NCBI GenBank assembly: GCA_016719755.1
Contig: JADJYM010000012.1
Location: forward strand, 5,001 to 69,000
Source of the DNA: Novosphingobium sp.
GTDB taxonomy: Bacteria; Pseudomonadota; Alphaproteobacteria; Sphingomonadales; Sphingomonadaceae
Length of the DNA: 64,000 nucleotides
Direction of reading: 5' to 3'
Of the stretch, positions 17,146 through 25,682 are shown in pieces. A program made the position numbers and the translations under genes. The first letter of the stretch is position 1, and each line of letters begins with the position of its first letter. The notes under the pieces were generated by a model that saw only the letters and a program-made list of their open reading frames with translations, was not told the DNA's origin and did no database searches.

Positions 17146-18173
17146 TGATGGCCCGCGCAACCATCCTGCTTGCCGCCCTGGCCGCGTTGCCGGCAGCGGC
17201 AGCAGGTGCGGGCACCGTCACCGTCACCGCCCGGGGGGAAACTGCCCCGGTCGGCACGGCCGAGGCCGACGCCGCCGACGACCCGGCAATCTGGCGCAAC
17301 CCAGCCGACCCGGCCCGCAGCCTGGTGATCGGGACCGACAAGAAGGCCGGGCTTTACGTCTACGGACTGGACGGCAAGGTGCGCCACTTCGAGGCGGCGG
17401 GTCGGCTCAACAATGTCGATCTGGTTGATATGGGGCGCGGGCGGATCATCGTCGTCGCCTCGGACCGGAATGACGAGGCCCGCGCCCGGCTCCGGCTCTA
17501 CCGGCTCGACACGCGCCAGGGCACGCTCATCTCGCTTGGCGCTGTCGATGGCGGCGAAGGCGAGGCTTATGGCCTGTGCCTGTGGCGTCAGTCGCGCGAA
17601 ATTCACGCCTTCTCGGTGCTCAAGCACGGCGCGGTGCATCAGGTCCGCATTCGCCTGAACGGCAGCGCGGCCCCGCGCGGAGAGATCGTCCGCACCCTGC
17701 GGCTTGCCTCGCAGACCGAAGGTTGCGTGGTCGATCCGCGCAGCGCCGCGCTCTACGTCGGCGAAGAGGCGCGCGGCATCTGGGCCTTCGGCGCCCAAGC
17801 GGGTGCCCCCGCCAGCGGAAAGCTGGTGGCCCCGGTCGATGGCGTCCACCTGGTTGCCGACACCGAAGGGCTGGCGATCATGCCGCAGGGGCGCAAGGGC
17901 GGCTGGCTGGTCGCGTCCAGCCAGGGTGACAATGCCTATGCCCTTTACCGCCTGCCGGACATGGCGCCGGTCGGCCGGTTCCGCATCGCCGCGGGGCAGC
18001 TGGGATCGACCGAGGAGACCGATGGCATCGCGCTTGCCCCCGGCAGCTTCGGCAGGGCCTACCCCCGGGGCCTGTTCGTCGCGCAGGATGGCGATAACGC
18101 GCCCGCCGCGCAGAATTTCAAGCTCGTTTCGTGGCGCGACATCCTGCTCGCGCTGCGCCGCAAGAAGGATTAA
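17145..18173 (+). CDS. beta-propeller 3-phytase, secreted
   Basis: A 342-residue secreted enzyme that removes phosphate from phytate (inositol hexakisphosphate) in a calcium-dependent way. The signal peptide spans about residues 1-22. Beta-propeller phytase motifs follow: ADDPAIWRNPADPARSLVIG with Asp45-Asp46, TDKKAGLYVYGLDGKVRHF, RLNNVDLVD, EAYGLCLW, TEGCVVDPRSAALYVGEEARGIW, and DTEGLAIM. Length matches the family. The ATG at 17145 overlaps the receptor stop; a second ATG follows directly at 17148. No separate ribosome site is visible, so coupling to the receptor is likely. PhoX follows nine bases after its stop. Confidence 0.88.
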   Translation: MMARATILLAALAALPAAAAGAGTVTVTARGETAPVGTAEADAADDPAIWRNPADPARSLVIGTDKKAGLYVYGLDGKVRHFEAAGRLNNVDLVDMGRGRIIVVASDRNDEARARLRLYRLDTRQGTLISLGAVDGGEGEAYGLCLWRQSREIHAFSVLKHGAVHQVRIRLNGSAAPRGEIVRTLRLASQTEGCVVDPRSAALYVGEEARGIWAFGAQAGAPASGKLVAPVDGVHLVADTEGLAIMPQGRKGGWLVASSQGDNAYALYRLPDMAPVGRFRIAAGQLGSTEETDGIALAPGSFGRAYPRGLFVAQDGDNAPAAQNFKLVSWRDILLALRRKKD

Positions 18174-18182
18174 ACTGTTACC

Positions 18183-19565
18183 ATGTCGATCACCCGTCGC
18201 CAGTTCGGTCTGGGCAGCGTGGCCGCGATGGCCTTTGCCGGATACGCGCAGCGCTCCACCGCAAGCCTTCAGGGCCCCACCTATCGCAACGAGATTGCCG
18301 GCTATGGCGATCTTCTGCCCGATCCGGCAGGCTTCCTCGATCTGCCGCGCGGCTTCACCTATCAGGTGATTTCCTCGGCTGGCGAAGCGATGGAGGACGG
18401 CTTCATCGTGCCGGACAACTTCGACGGCATGGGCTGCTTCGCGCTGCCCGGCGGCAAACTCGCCCTGGTCCGCAACCACGAACTGGGCGTGAATGCGGTC
18501 GGCAAGGGACCGACCGGGGGCGATGCCCGCCGCGAGGCCCGCCTGGCCGGGCGCGGCGCCTATGACCGCGCTGCCAGCGGGCTGATCCTGCCCGGCGGCA
18601 CCAGCACCGTGATCTATGATCCCGTTACCGCCCGCCGCGAGGAGCAGTTCCTTTCGCTGGCCGGAACGGCGGTCAACTGCGCGGGCGGCGTCACCCCGTG
18701 GGGATCGTGGCTGAGCTGTGAGGAAACCGCCGTTGCCGCCCCCGACACCGGCCTCAGCCACGGCTGGATCTTCGAAGTACCCGCCGCGCGCCGGGGCCTT
18801 GCCGATCCGGTGCCGCTGAAGGCGATGGGTCGCTTCCGGCACGAAGCGGCGGCGGTCGATCCGGTTACCGGGATCGTCTACCTGACCGAAGACCGCGAGG
18901 ACGGGCTGTTCTATCGCTTCATTCCAAGCCACCCCGGCGAACTGGCACGGGGCGGACGGTTGCAGGCGCTGGCCCTGCCCGGCGATCTGCGCGACAGCCG
19001 CAACTGGACCGGCGCCGCGCTTCGCCCCGGATCGAGCCACGCGGTGCGCTGGATCGACCTGGCCGACGTCGAAAGCCCGGCCGACGACCTGCGACAGCGC
19101 GGCCATGCCGCAGGCGCGGCCCTGTTCGCGCGGGGCGAAGGCATCCACCTGGGGCTCGGCAAGGACGGCGCGCGCGAATTCTTCTTCACCTGCACGTCCG
19201 GCGGCGCGGGCCGGTTCGGGCAGATCTTCCGCCTGGTGACCGGCGCGGGCGCCACCGACCAGCTGGAACTGTTCGTCGAATCCGGCGATCCGCAGCTCAT
19301 GGACTATGCCGACAATCTGACCGTCGCGCCCTGGGGCCACCTGATCGTCTGCGAGGACCGCACGGGCGACAAGGTCAACCACCTGAAGGGGGTTTCGCCC
19401 GAAGGAAAGATCTACACAGTCGCCAGGCTGAATGCCGAAACCGAACTGGCCGGCGCCTGCTTTTCGCCCGATGGGTCGATCCTGTTCGTCAATGCCTATG
19501 CGCCGGGCCGGACACTTGCGATCCGCGGGCCGTGGCGCTCGGTCGGGGGGGCAGGCCCCGCCTGA
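18183..19565 (+). CDS. phoX: PhoX-family (DUF839) alkaline phosphatase, Tat-exported
   Basis: A 460-residue phosphomonoesterase of the PhoX/DUF839 family, which uses an Fe-Ca cofactor, leaves the cytoplasm folded by the Tat route and is a standard PhoB-regulon member. Residues 4-8 (TRRQF) start a Tat signal. The family core is visible: RNHE (97-100), NCAGGVTPWGSWLSCEE with Cys166, Cys179 and Glu180-181, RFRHEAAAVDP, YLTEDREDGLFYRF and DNLTVAPWGHLIVCEDR. It is last in the receptor-phytase-phoX operon. AAGGA lies 13 bases before the ATG, a rather long spacing. It differs from Pseudomonas PhoX (about 650 residues) in being a shorter form. Confidence 0.88.
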   Translation: MSITRRQFGLGSVAAMAFAGYAQRSTASLQGPTYRNEIAGYGDLLPDPAGFLDLPRGFTYQVISSAGEAMEDGFIVPDNFDGMGCFALPGGKLALVRNHELGVNAVGKGPTGGDARREARLAGRGAYDRAASGLILPGGTSTVIYDPVTARREEQFLSLAGTAVNCAGGVTPWGSWLSCEETAVAAPDTGLSHGWIFEVPAARRGLADPVPLKAMGRFRHEAAAVDPVTGIVYLTEDREDGLFYRFIPSHPGELARGGRLQALALPGDLRDSRNWTGAALRPGSSHAVRWIDLADVESPADDLRQRGHAAGAALFARGEGIHLGLGKDGAREFFFTCTSGGAGRFGQIFRLVTGAGATDQLELFVESGDPQLMDYADNLTVAPWGHLIVCEDRTGDKVNHLKGVSPEGKIYTVARLNAETELAGACFSPDGSILFVNAYAPGRTLAIRGPWRSVGGAGPA

Positions 19566-19584
19566 TCCGCAATCGGTCAGGCGA

Positions 19585-19606
19585 TTGTCATCTGCCTGTA
19601 ACGCAA
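19585..19606 (+). promoter_or_regulatory. PHO-box-like site upstream of ppk
   Basis: Two adjacent 11-bp units, TTGTCATCTGC and CTGTAACGCAA, put GTCAT and GTAAC 11 bases apart in the 86-base gap between phoX and ppk. The box ends 45 bases before the ppk ATG at 19652. A GATACAT sequence at 19633-19639 might act as a -10 element, though the spacing is long. Confidence 0.5.
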
Positions 19607-19651
19607 TCCGATCATGCGCCATGGCCAGACTGGATACATGGCGGGGAAGCA

Positions 19652-21832
19652 ATGGAGGCGGGCAAGGGGCAGGCGCAGGCCGAACGGACGGGAGGCGCCT
19701 CGCGCTTCTTCAACCGCGAGCTGAGCTGGCTGTCGTTCAACCAGCGCGTGCTCGCAGAGGCCTGCAATCCCGATTACCCGCTGCTCGAACGCCTCCGCTT
19801 TCTGTCGATCTCGGGCAGCAATCTCGATGAATTCCTGATGGTCCGCGTGGCCGGGCTCTATGGACAGGTCCGCCGCAGGATCGAGCAGACCTCGATCGAT
19901 GGCCTGACCCCGACCCAGCAGCTTGCCGCGATTACCGAGGCGGTGCTCGCACTTGAGACGGCGCAGCAGGCGGTGTGGCTCGACCTGCGGCAGAAACTTG
20001 CGGCGGAAGGCATTGCGGTGCTGGGCAGCGAGCGGCTTGGTGCGGGGCGTAGCCGCTGGCTGAGGTCTTTCGTCAACGAGCACGTCCTGCCGGTCATTAC
20101 CCCGCAGGCGATCGATCCGGCGCACCCCTTCCCGTTCGTTGCCAGCCAGGGCATCGGCATCCTGTTCTCGCTGGTCAGGCTGGCCGATGGCGCGCCGGTG
20201 ATGGAGATGGTGCTGATCCCCCAGCAGTTGCCGCGCTTTGTGCGCCTGCCCGGAGATGACGCCAGCTACATCGCGATCGAGGACCTGATCTGCCGGCACG
20301 CCGGGCTGCTGTTCCCCGGCTTCAAGGTGCTGGGCCACGGGGTGTTCCGGGTGCTGCGCGACAGCGACATCGAGATCGAGGAGGATGCCGAAGATCTGGT
20401 CCGCTATTTCCGCACCGCGATCCAGCGGCGGCGGCGCGGATCGGTGGTCGTGCTGCAATTGCAGGGTCAGTTCGACCCGGCGGCGGAACAGCTGCTGCGC
20501 ACCCAGCTTGGCCTCGATCACGCGCTGGTGATCCATTCGCCGGGCCTGATCGGGATCAGCGGCCTGGCAACCATCGTCGATGAGGACCGCCCGGAGCTGA
20601 AGTTCGAACCCTACAGCCCCCGCTACCCCGAACGCATCCGCGAGCATGACGGCGATTGCTTTGCCGCAATCCGCGAAAAGGACATCGTCATCCATCACCC
20701 CTACGAAAGCTTCGAGGTGGTGGTCGATTTCCTGCACCAGGCCGCCAGCGATCCCGAAGTGGTGGCAATCAAGCAGACGCTCTACCGCGCGGGCAAGCAA
20801 TCGGCCGTGATCGCGGCGCTGATCGCGGCGGCCGAGGCGGGCAAGTCCGTCACCGCCGTGGTCGAACTGAAGGCCCGCTTCGACGAGGAGCAGAACCTGC
20901 TGTGGGCCAGCCAGCTCGAACGCGCCGGGGTTCAGGTGATCTATGGCTTCGTCGACTGGAAGACCCACGCCAAGGTTTCGATGGTCGTGCGGCGCGAGAA
21001 CGGCGGCTACCGGACCTACTGCCATTTCGGCACGGGCAACTATCACCCGGTGACAGCGCGGATCTATACCGACCTCAGCTTCTTCACCGCCGATCCGCGC
21101 ATGGGGCGCGACGCGGCGCGCTTGTTCAACTTCATTACCGGCTATGTCGAGCCGCGCCGCACCGAACTGCTGGCGATCTCGCCGCTGGGACTGCGGGCGC
21201 GGCTGGGCGAATGCATCGCCGCCGAGATTGCCAATGCCCGCGCGGGGCGGCCTGCCGCGATCTGGGCAAAGATGAACTCGCTGACCGATCCTGACCTGAT
21301 CGAGCAGTTGTACGAAGCCAGCAACGCGGGGGTCCGCATCAGCCTGGCGGTGCGCGGCATCTGCTGTCTGCGGCCGGGCGTGCCGGGAATGTCGGAGCGG
21401 ATCACCGTCAAATCGATCATCGGCCGGTTTCTGGAACACAGCCGCATCTGGGCTTTCGCCAATGGCGCGGATCTGCCCTCGGCCCGGGCCAGGGTCTACA
21501 TTTCCTCTGCCGACGGGATGAGCCGCAACTTCGATCGCCGCGTCGAGGTGCTGGTCCCGATCCGCAACCGCACGGTCCACGATCAGGTGCTGGACCAGGT
21601 GATGGTCGCCAACCTGCTCGACACCGAACAGAGCTGGCTGCTGGCGGCCGACGGGACCTATCAGCGGATCGGCAAGGCCGAGAACCCCTTCAATCTGCAC
21701 CGCTATTTCATGACCAATCCCTCGCTGTCCGGGCGCGGCGCGGCACTGGACCACGGGCGCAAAGTGCCCAAGCTGGCGCTGCGGCGGGGCGGAGCGGCGG
21801 TTCCGGTCACGCCGGATCCGAAGCGACTGTAA
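19652..21832 (+). CDS. ppk1: polyphosphate kinase 1
   Basis: A 726-residue PPK1 that reversibly builds polyphosphate from ATP, storing phosphate when it returns. The N domain begins RFFNRELSWLSFNQRVLAEA and the SGSNLDEFLMVRVAGL motif follows. The catalytic region has DWKTHAKVSMVVRRE with the autophosphorylated His439, then THC-region HFGTGNYHPVTARIYTDLSFF, and the C-terminal YISSADGMSRNFDRRVEVLVPI. Length is normal. The start is the ATG at 19652, preceded by GGGGAA. It sits between phoX and plcP in the same direction with its own PHO-like site, and the plcP box overlaps its stop codon. Confidence 0.95.
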   Translation: MEAGKGQAQAERTGGASRFFNRELSWLSFNQRVLAEACNPDYPLLERLRFLSISGSNLDEFLMVRVAGLYGQVRRRIEQTSIDGLTPTQQLAAITEAVLALETAQQAVWLDLRQKLAAEGIAVLGSERLGAGRSRWLRSFVNEHVLPVITPQAIDPAHPFPFVASQGIGILFSLVRLADGAPVMEMVLIPQQLPRFVRLPGDDASYIAIEDLICRHAGLLFPGFKVLGHGVFRVLRDSDIEIEEDAEDLVRYFRTAIQRRRRGSVVVLQLQGQFDPAAEQLLRTQLGLDHALVIHSPGLIGISGLATIVDEDRPELKFEPYSPRYPERIREHDGDCFAAIREKDIVIHHPYESFEVVVDFLHQAASDPEVVAIKQTLYRAGKQSAVIAALIAAAEAGKSVTAVVELKARFDEEQNLLWASQLERAGVQVIYGFVDWKTHAKVSMVVRRENGGYRTYCHFGTGNYHPVTARIYTDLSFFTADPRMGRDAARLFNFITGYVEPRRTELLAISPLGLRARLGECIAAEIANARAGRPAAIWAKMNSLTDPDLIEQLYEASNAGVRISLAVRGICCLRPGVPGMSERITVKSIIGRFLEHSRIWAFANGADLPSARARVYISSADGMSRNFDRRVEVLVPIRNRTVHDQVLDQVMVANLLDTEQSWLLAADGTYQRIGKAENPFNLHRYFMTNPSLSGRGAALDHGRKVPKLALRRGGAAVPVTPDPKRL

Positions 21833-21868
21833 CCGTTCTGTCCGCAAGCCGTCACCGCCGCGCAATAT
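21827..21868 (+). promoter_or_regulatory. triple PHO-box-like repeat and -10 upstream of plcP
   Basis: Three consecutive 11-bp units run from 21827 to 21859 (CTGTAACCGTT, CTGTCCGCAAG, CCGTCACCGCC). The first overlaps the ppk TAA at 21830-21832. A CAATAT hexamer at 21863-21868 follows at a spacing suited to a -10 element. The plcP ATG is at 21914. This is the clearest promoter of the island: three in-phase units plus a -10. Confidence 0.65.
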
Positions 21869-21913
21869 GGCGGCCCTATGCCCGGCCCGGGATAGCCAGA
21901 CGGGACACGGGCA

Positions 21914-22783
21914 ATGCTGGACAGCGCCGGATTACTTGAACGCAGCCGCCCGTTCGGCATTCCGGACTGGCTGATGCTTCCCGAACCGAAGGGATTCCGC
22001 CCGAAGAAAAGCTATCGCACGATCTGGATATCCGATGTCCATCTGGGCACGCGCGGCTGCAATGCGGCGATGCTGGTCGACTTCCTGCGCTCGGTCGAAT
22101 GCGAAACGCTTTACCTGGTGGGCGACATCATCGACGGCTGGCGTCTGCGCAAGGGGTGGTACTGGCCCGATGCCCATAACGAGGTGATCCGCCGGATCCT
22201 GAAAATGGCGCACCGCGGCACCCGCGTGGTCTTCGTCGCGGGCAATCATGACGAGGTATTCCGCGACTATGCTGGAATGACCTTTGGCGGGGTCGAGCTG
22301 GTGCTTGAGGCAGTCCACGAAACCGCCGACGGACGCCGCCTGCTGGTAACCCATGGCGACAGTTTCGACGGTGTGGTGCTGTACCACCGCTGGCTCGCCT
22401 TTCTGGGGGACAAGGCCTACGAAGTGCTGCTGCGCGCCAACGTGGTGGTCAACGCCGCGCGGCGGCGGCTTCGGCTGCCCTACTGGTCGCTCTCCGCGCA
22501 TCTCAAGCGCAAGGTCAAGAACGCGGTCCAGTACGTCTGCGATTTCGAGGATGCGGTCGCGCGCGAGGCGATCGAGCGCGGGCTGGACGGGATCGTTTGC
22601 GGCCACATCCATTGCGCCGAAATCCGCCAGATCGCGGGCATCACCTATTACAACGACGGCGACTGGGTTGAAAGCTGCACCGCCCTGGTCGAGGACGCGA
22701 CCGGGGCGATGACCATCGTCGAATGGGCGCGGCAATCCGCCATGTCCGATCCTTCTCCTGCCGCCATGGAGCTAACCGCATGA
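21914..22783 (+). CDS. plcP: PlcP-like metallophosphoesterase (phospholipase C of phosphate-starvation lipid remodelling)
   Basis: A 289-residue metallophosphoesterase of the UDP-2,3-diacylglucosamine pyrophosphatase (LpxH-like) superfamily. The metal-binding motifs are all present: SDVHLG (Asp41, His43), GDIIDGW (Asp71), GNHDE (Asn111, His112), THGDS (His147) and GHIHCAE (His231, His233). PlcP proteins in this superfamily cut phospholipids to diacylglycerol when phosphate is scarce, and their gene is typically beside an agt-type glycosyltransferase. Here the next gene is exactly such an enzyme, overlapping by ATGA, and a triple PHO-like box precedes the gene. An LpxH-like role in lipid A synthesis is the alternative, but context favours PlcP. 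Confidence 0.82.
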   Translation: MLDSAGLLERSRPFGIPDWLMLPEPKGFRPKKSYRTIWISDVHLGTRGCNAAMLVDFLRSVECETLYLVGDIIDGWRLRKGWYWPDAHNEVIRRILKMAHRGTRVVFVAGNHDEVFRDYAGMTFGGVELVLEAVHETADGRRLLVTHGDSFDGVVLYHRWLAFLGDKAYEVLLRANVVVNAARRRLRLPYWSLSAHLKRKVKNAVQYVCDFEDAVAREAIERGLDGIVCGHIHCAEIRQIAGITYYNDGDWVESCTALVEDATGAMTIVEWARQSAMSDPSPAAMELTA

Positions 22784-23853
22784 GAATCGCCATCGCCACC
22801 GATGCCTGGTACCCGCAGGTCAACGGCGTGGTCCGCACCCTGGCCGCGACCGTCGCCGAACTCGACCGGCGCGGCTGGGAAGTGGAGCTGGTCACGTCAG
22901 AGCGGATGCTCACCCTGCCTCTGCCCGGCTATGCCTCGATCCGCCTGGCCATGGCCCCGCGTTTCAACGTGCGCCGCACGCTGGGGGCGTTCCAGCCCGA
23001 TGTGGTGCACATCGCCACCGAAGGTCCGATCGGCTGGAGCGCGCGCGGCTGGTGCCTGGCCCACGGTGTGCCTTTCACCACCGCATTCCACACCCGCTTT
23101 CCGGACTACGCGGCGATCCGCACCGGCCTCAGCGCCGAGCGGTTCTGGCCGATCCTGCGCCGCTTTCACGCCCCCGCCAGCGCGGTAATGGCAGCAACCG
23201 CCAGCCTGGAAGCCGAACTGCACGAGCGCGGCATAAGCCACACCCGCCGCTGGAGCCGGGGCATCGACCGCTGGCTGTTTCGTCCCACCGGTGATCGCCA
23301 CGCCATGCTGGCGGACCTGCCGCGCCCGATCCTGCTGAGCGTGGGACGGGTCGCCGCCGAAAAGAACCTCGAGGCGTTCCTCGAGGCCAAGGTTGCCGGG
23401 ACCAAGGTGATCGTCGGCGACGGACCGGATCTTGCACGGCTGAGCCATCGCTATCCTGACGCGGTCTTCACCGGCGCCCTGGCCGGAGAGGAACTGGCCG
23501 CCGCTTATCGCAGCGCGGACTGTTTTGTCTTTCCAAGCCGGACCGATACCTTCGGCCTGGTCGTGATCGAGGCGCTGGCCTGCGGCCTGCCGGTCGCCGC
23601 CCTGCCGGTTCCCGGTCCGCTCGACATCCTTGGTCCCCAGGGACGCGGCACCGACGGCTCCATGCCCGCAACCGTCGGCGCGCTCGACAATGATCTGGCG
23701 CTGGCGATCGAAAAGGCGCTGCGGCTCGACCGCATCGCCGCTGCCGCCTTTGCCGCGCGGTATTCGTGGGAGCGGGCGACAGACCAGTTCGCGGCGGCAA
23801 TCGGCTCGGCGGCTGCGGCCAAGGTCCGGCAACTGGACGGGGCGCTGGTCTAG
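22780..23853 (+). CDS. agt: Agt/SqdX-like GT4 glycosyltransferase (phosphate-free glycolipid synthesis)
   Basis: A 357-residue GT-B glycosyltransferase of family GT4. The N-terminal Rossmann motif is IATDAWYPQVNGVVRTL; the nucleotide-sugar half has LLSVGRVAAEKNLEAFL, VIVGDGPDL and the E-x7-E region PSRTDTFGLVVIEALACG. It resembles the diacylglycerol glycosyltransferase (Agt) and SqdX/MgtA group. Together with PlcP it would turn phospholipid-derived diacylglycerol into glycolipid, saving phosphate. The ATG at 22780 overlaps the plcP stop. Its stop is 18 bases from the convergent iclR stop. Sugar specificity cannot be read from the sequence. Confidence 0.82.
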   Translation: MRIAIATDAWYPQVNGVVRTLAATVAELDRRGWEVELVTSERMLTLPLPGYASIRLAMAPRFNVRRTLGAFQPDVVHIATEGPIGWSARGWCLAHGVPFTTAFHTRFPDYAAIRTGLSAERFWPILRRFHAPASAVMAATASLEAELHERGISHTRRWSRGIDRWLFRPTGDRHAMLADLPRPILLSVGRVAAEKNLEAFLEAKVAGTKVIVGDGPDLARLSHRYPDAVFTGALAGEELAAAYRSADCFVFPSRTDTFGLVVIEALACGLPVAALPVPGPLDILGPQGRGTDGSMPATVGALDNDLALAIEKALRLDRIAAAAFAARYSWERATDQFAAAIGSAAAAKVRQLDGALV

Positions 23854-23871
23854 GCCCGCGGCCCCACCGGT

Positions 23872-24630
23872 CTAGACTTTCTGCTCTGAGGTTTGGCGGA
23901 ATGCCGGCAGTCTGGCCAGTTCGATCAGCTCGCGCCCAAGCTGCGCAAGCTGCTCCGGGTCACGGGTCCCGGCGAATGTGGAAACCGACAGGCACAGCCG
24001 CAGACTGGCAGACCCGCCGATAGCTACCGCGACCGAGCAGATTCCGCTGTGACTGAAGCCGTCATCGATGGCATAGCCGCGTTCACCGCATTGCCTGACC
24101 TGATCGACGTAGGCGCTGAAAGCCAGCGGCTGGTGCCAGCGGACATCATCGAAGCGGCGCCTGAGCTCGCTTTCGCCGATCCTTTCGAGCGCGGCCAGCG
24201 CCCGCCCCGAAGAGCCACCGCCGATCGGCTGGCGCTGGCCGATCACCATGTGAATCCGCGTCGCCGCGCCGCTGTCCCACAGCGCGGCCAGCACGATCCG
24301 GTTGGGTGATGTGGCCTGCCACAGGCCGACCGTGCATTCGTGCACCTCGGCAAAGGCGCGTGCCGGTCCGCGCATCCGTTCGATCAACTGGGCCAGCCGG
24401 TTGGGACCGGGGCCAGTGGCGCTCCACTCCGGCACCAGGCGATAACGCCGGGCCTCCTCGATCCGCTCCACCGCGCCTTCCGCCACGAGCGTGCGCAGCA
24501 GGTTGAGCGTGCTGGACGGGCTGAGTTCCACGGCCCGCGCCACTTCGGACAGGGTCGCGCCGCCGGGCCGCGCGGCCAGGGCGCGCAGCACCGCGAATGC
24601 CAGTGAAACCGAACGCACCTGGGTGGACAT
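23872..24630 (-). CDS. IclR-family transcriptional regulator
   Basis: A 252-residue regulator with an N-terminal winged helix (SLAFAVLRALAARPGGATLSEVARAV, PSSTLNLLRTLVAEGAVER) and a C-terminal IclR effector domain (ATRIHMVIGQRQP, GSSGRALAAL, YAIDDGFSHSGICSVAVAI). It is divergent from the acyl-CoA catabolic operon starting at 24758 and probably controls it in response to a pathway acid or CoA ester. I prefer the ATG at 24630 over the TTG two codons earlier. An inverted repeat lies in the shared 127-base gap. Effector unknown. Confidence 0.88.
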   Translation of the reverse strand: MSTQVRSVSLAFAVLRALAARPGGATLSEVARAVELSPSSTLNLLRTLVAEGAVERIEEARRYRLVPEWSATGPGPNRLAQLIERMRGPARAFAEVHECTVGLWQATSPNRIVLAALWDSGAATRIHMVIGQRQPIGGGSSGRALAALERIGESELRRRFDDVRWHQPLAFSAYVDQVRQCGERGYAIDDGFSHSGICSVAVAIGGSASLRLCLSVSTFAGTRDPEQLAQLGRELIELARLPAFRQTSEQKV

Positions 24631-24644
24631 TGTCAAGACCTACC

Positions 24645-24660
24645 TTTCAGATATGTGAAA
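24645..24660. promoter_or_regulatory. candidate IclR operator
   Basis: TTTCA at 24645-24649 and TGAAA at 24656-24660 form a short inverted repeat with a 6-base centre, in the divergent gap between iclR and the SDR gene. IclR-type regulators often bind A/T-rich palindromes of this size next to their own gene. The arms are short, so this is only a candidate. Confidence 0.3.
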
Positions 24661-24757
24661 AGCAATGCCGATGTTTGAATTGACCGAATCATCCGCTTGC
24701 CCCATCGCAGGCGCGGTGCGATGCCCCGCGGATGCATCGCTGACGGAGGTTCGGACG

Positions 24758-25672
24758 ATGGGAATGCTTGAAGGCAAGGTTGTGGCGATCACCGGCGCCG
24801 GTCGCGGCGTTGGCCGCGAGATAGCGCTGCTCTGCGCGAAGCATGGCGCGGCAGTGGTGGTCAACGATCCGGGTGTCGGCGGCGGCGGCGATGGCGGCGA
24901 TGCCGGCCCCGCCCAGCAGACGGTTGACGATATCATCGCGGCGGGCGGCAAGGCCTGGGCGAACCTGGCCAGCGTGGCCGATCCGGTCGGGGCGGCATCG
25001 ATCATCGAGGACGCGGTGCAGCGGTTCGGACGGATCGACGCGGTGGTCAACAACGCGGGCATCCTGCGCGACACGATCTGGCACAAGATGAGCCACGAGG
25101 ACTGGCGCGCGGTGATCGACGTCAACCTCAACGGCCCGTTCAACGTGTGCAAGGCGGCGACCCCCTATTTCCGCGAGCAGCAGTCGGGCAGCTTCATTCA
25201 CTTCACCTCCACCTCGGGCCTGATCGGCAATATCGGCCAGGCGAACTATTCGGCGGCCAAGCTGGGTCTGGTCGCGCTGTCGCAGTCGATCGCGCTCGAC
25301 ATGGCGCGCGCGGGCGTGCGCTCGAACTGCATCGCGCCTTTCGCGTGGAGCCGGATGACCGCCTCGATCCCCGCCGAAACGCCCGAGCAGAAGCAGCGGG
25401 TCGAGCGGCTCAAGACCATGAGCGCGGACAAGATCGCCCCGCTGGTGGTCTACCTCGCCTCCGATGCCTCGCGGGACGTGACCAACCAGATCTTCTCGGT
25501 CCGCAAGAACGAGATCGTGCTGTTCAACAAGCCGCGCCCGGTCCGTTCGATGACCAAGGTCGAAGGCTGGACGCCCGAGAGCATTGCCGACGAACTCATC
25601 CCGGCCTTCAAGCCCAGCTTCGCCCGCGCGGACGAGGTTTCGGCCCACGTCTTCCCCTACGACCCGATCTGA
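24758..25672 (+). CDS. short-chain dehydrogenase, MFE-2-type 3-hydroxyacyl-CoA dehydrogenase-like
   Basis: A 304-residue SDR. The cofactor motif TGAGRGVG is at residues 12-19, NNAG at 98-101, and the catalytic Ser151/Ser153, Tyr164 and Lys168 (YSAAK) are intact. The long GGGGDGG insertion after the second strand and the tail (SVRKNEIVLFNKPRPVRSMTKVEGWT) match SDRs related to the (3R)-hydroxyacyl-CoA dehydrogenase part of peroxisomal multifunctional enzyme 2. The ATG at 24758 has GGAGG eight bases upstream; the frame is open to 24665 but that extension has no ribosome site. It is first in a six-gene acyl-CoA catabolic operon, so a 3-hydroxyacyl-CoA oxidation step is the best guess. Confidence 0.85.
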   Translation: MGMLEGKVVAITGAGRGVGREIALLCAKHGAAVVVNDPGVGGGGDGGDAGPAQQTVDDIIAAGGKAWANLASVADPVGAASIIEDAVQRFGRIDAVVNNAGILRDTIWHKMSHEDWRAVIDVNLNGPFNVCKAATPYFREQQSGSFIHFTSTSGLIGNIGQANYSAAKLGLVALSQSIALDMARAGVRSNCIAPFAWSRMTASIPAETPEQKQRVERLKTMSADKIAPLVVYLASDASRDVTNQIFSVRKNEIVLFNKPRPVRSMTKVEGWTPESIADELIPAFKPSFARADEVSAHVFPYDPI

Positions 25673-25682
25673 GGATTTCCCC

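Noticed and set aside
17115-19652. Long minus-strand frame opposite phytase and phoX
   Set aside because: It is an antisense shadow caused by high GC codon bias. The plus-strand frames carry recognisable enzyme motifs and signals.
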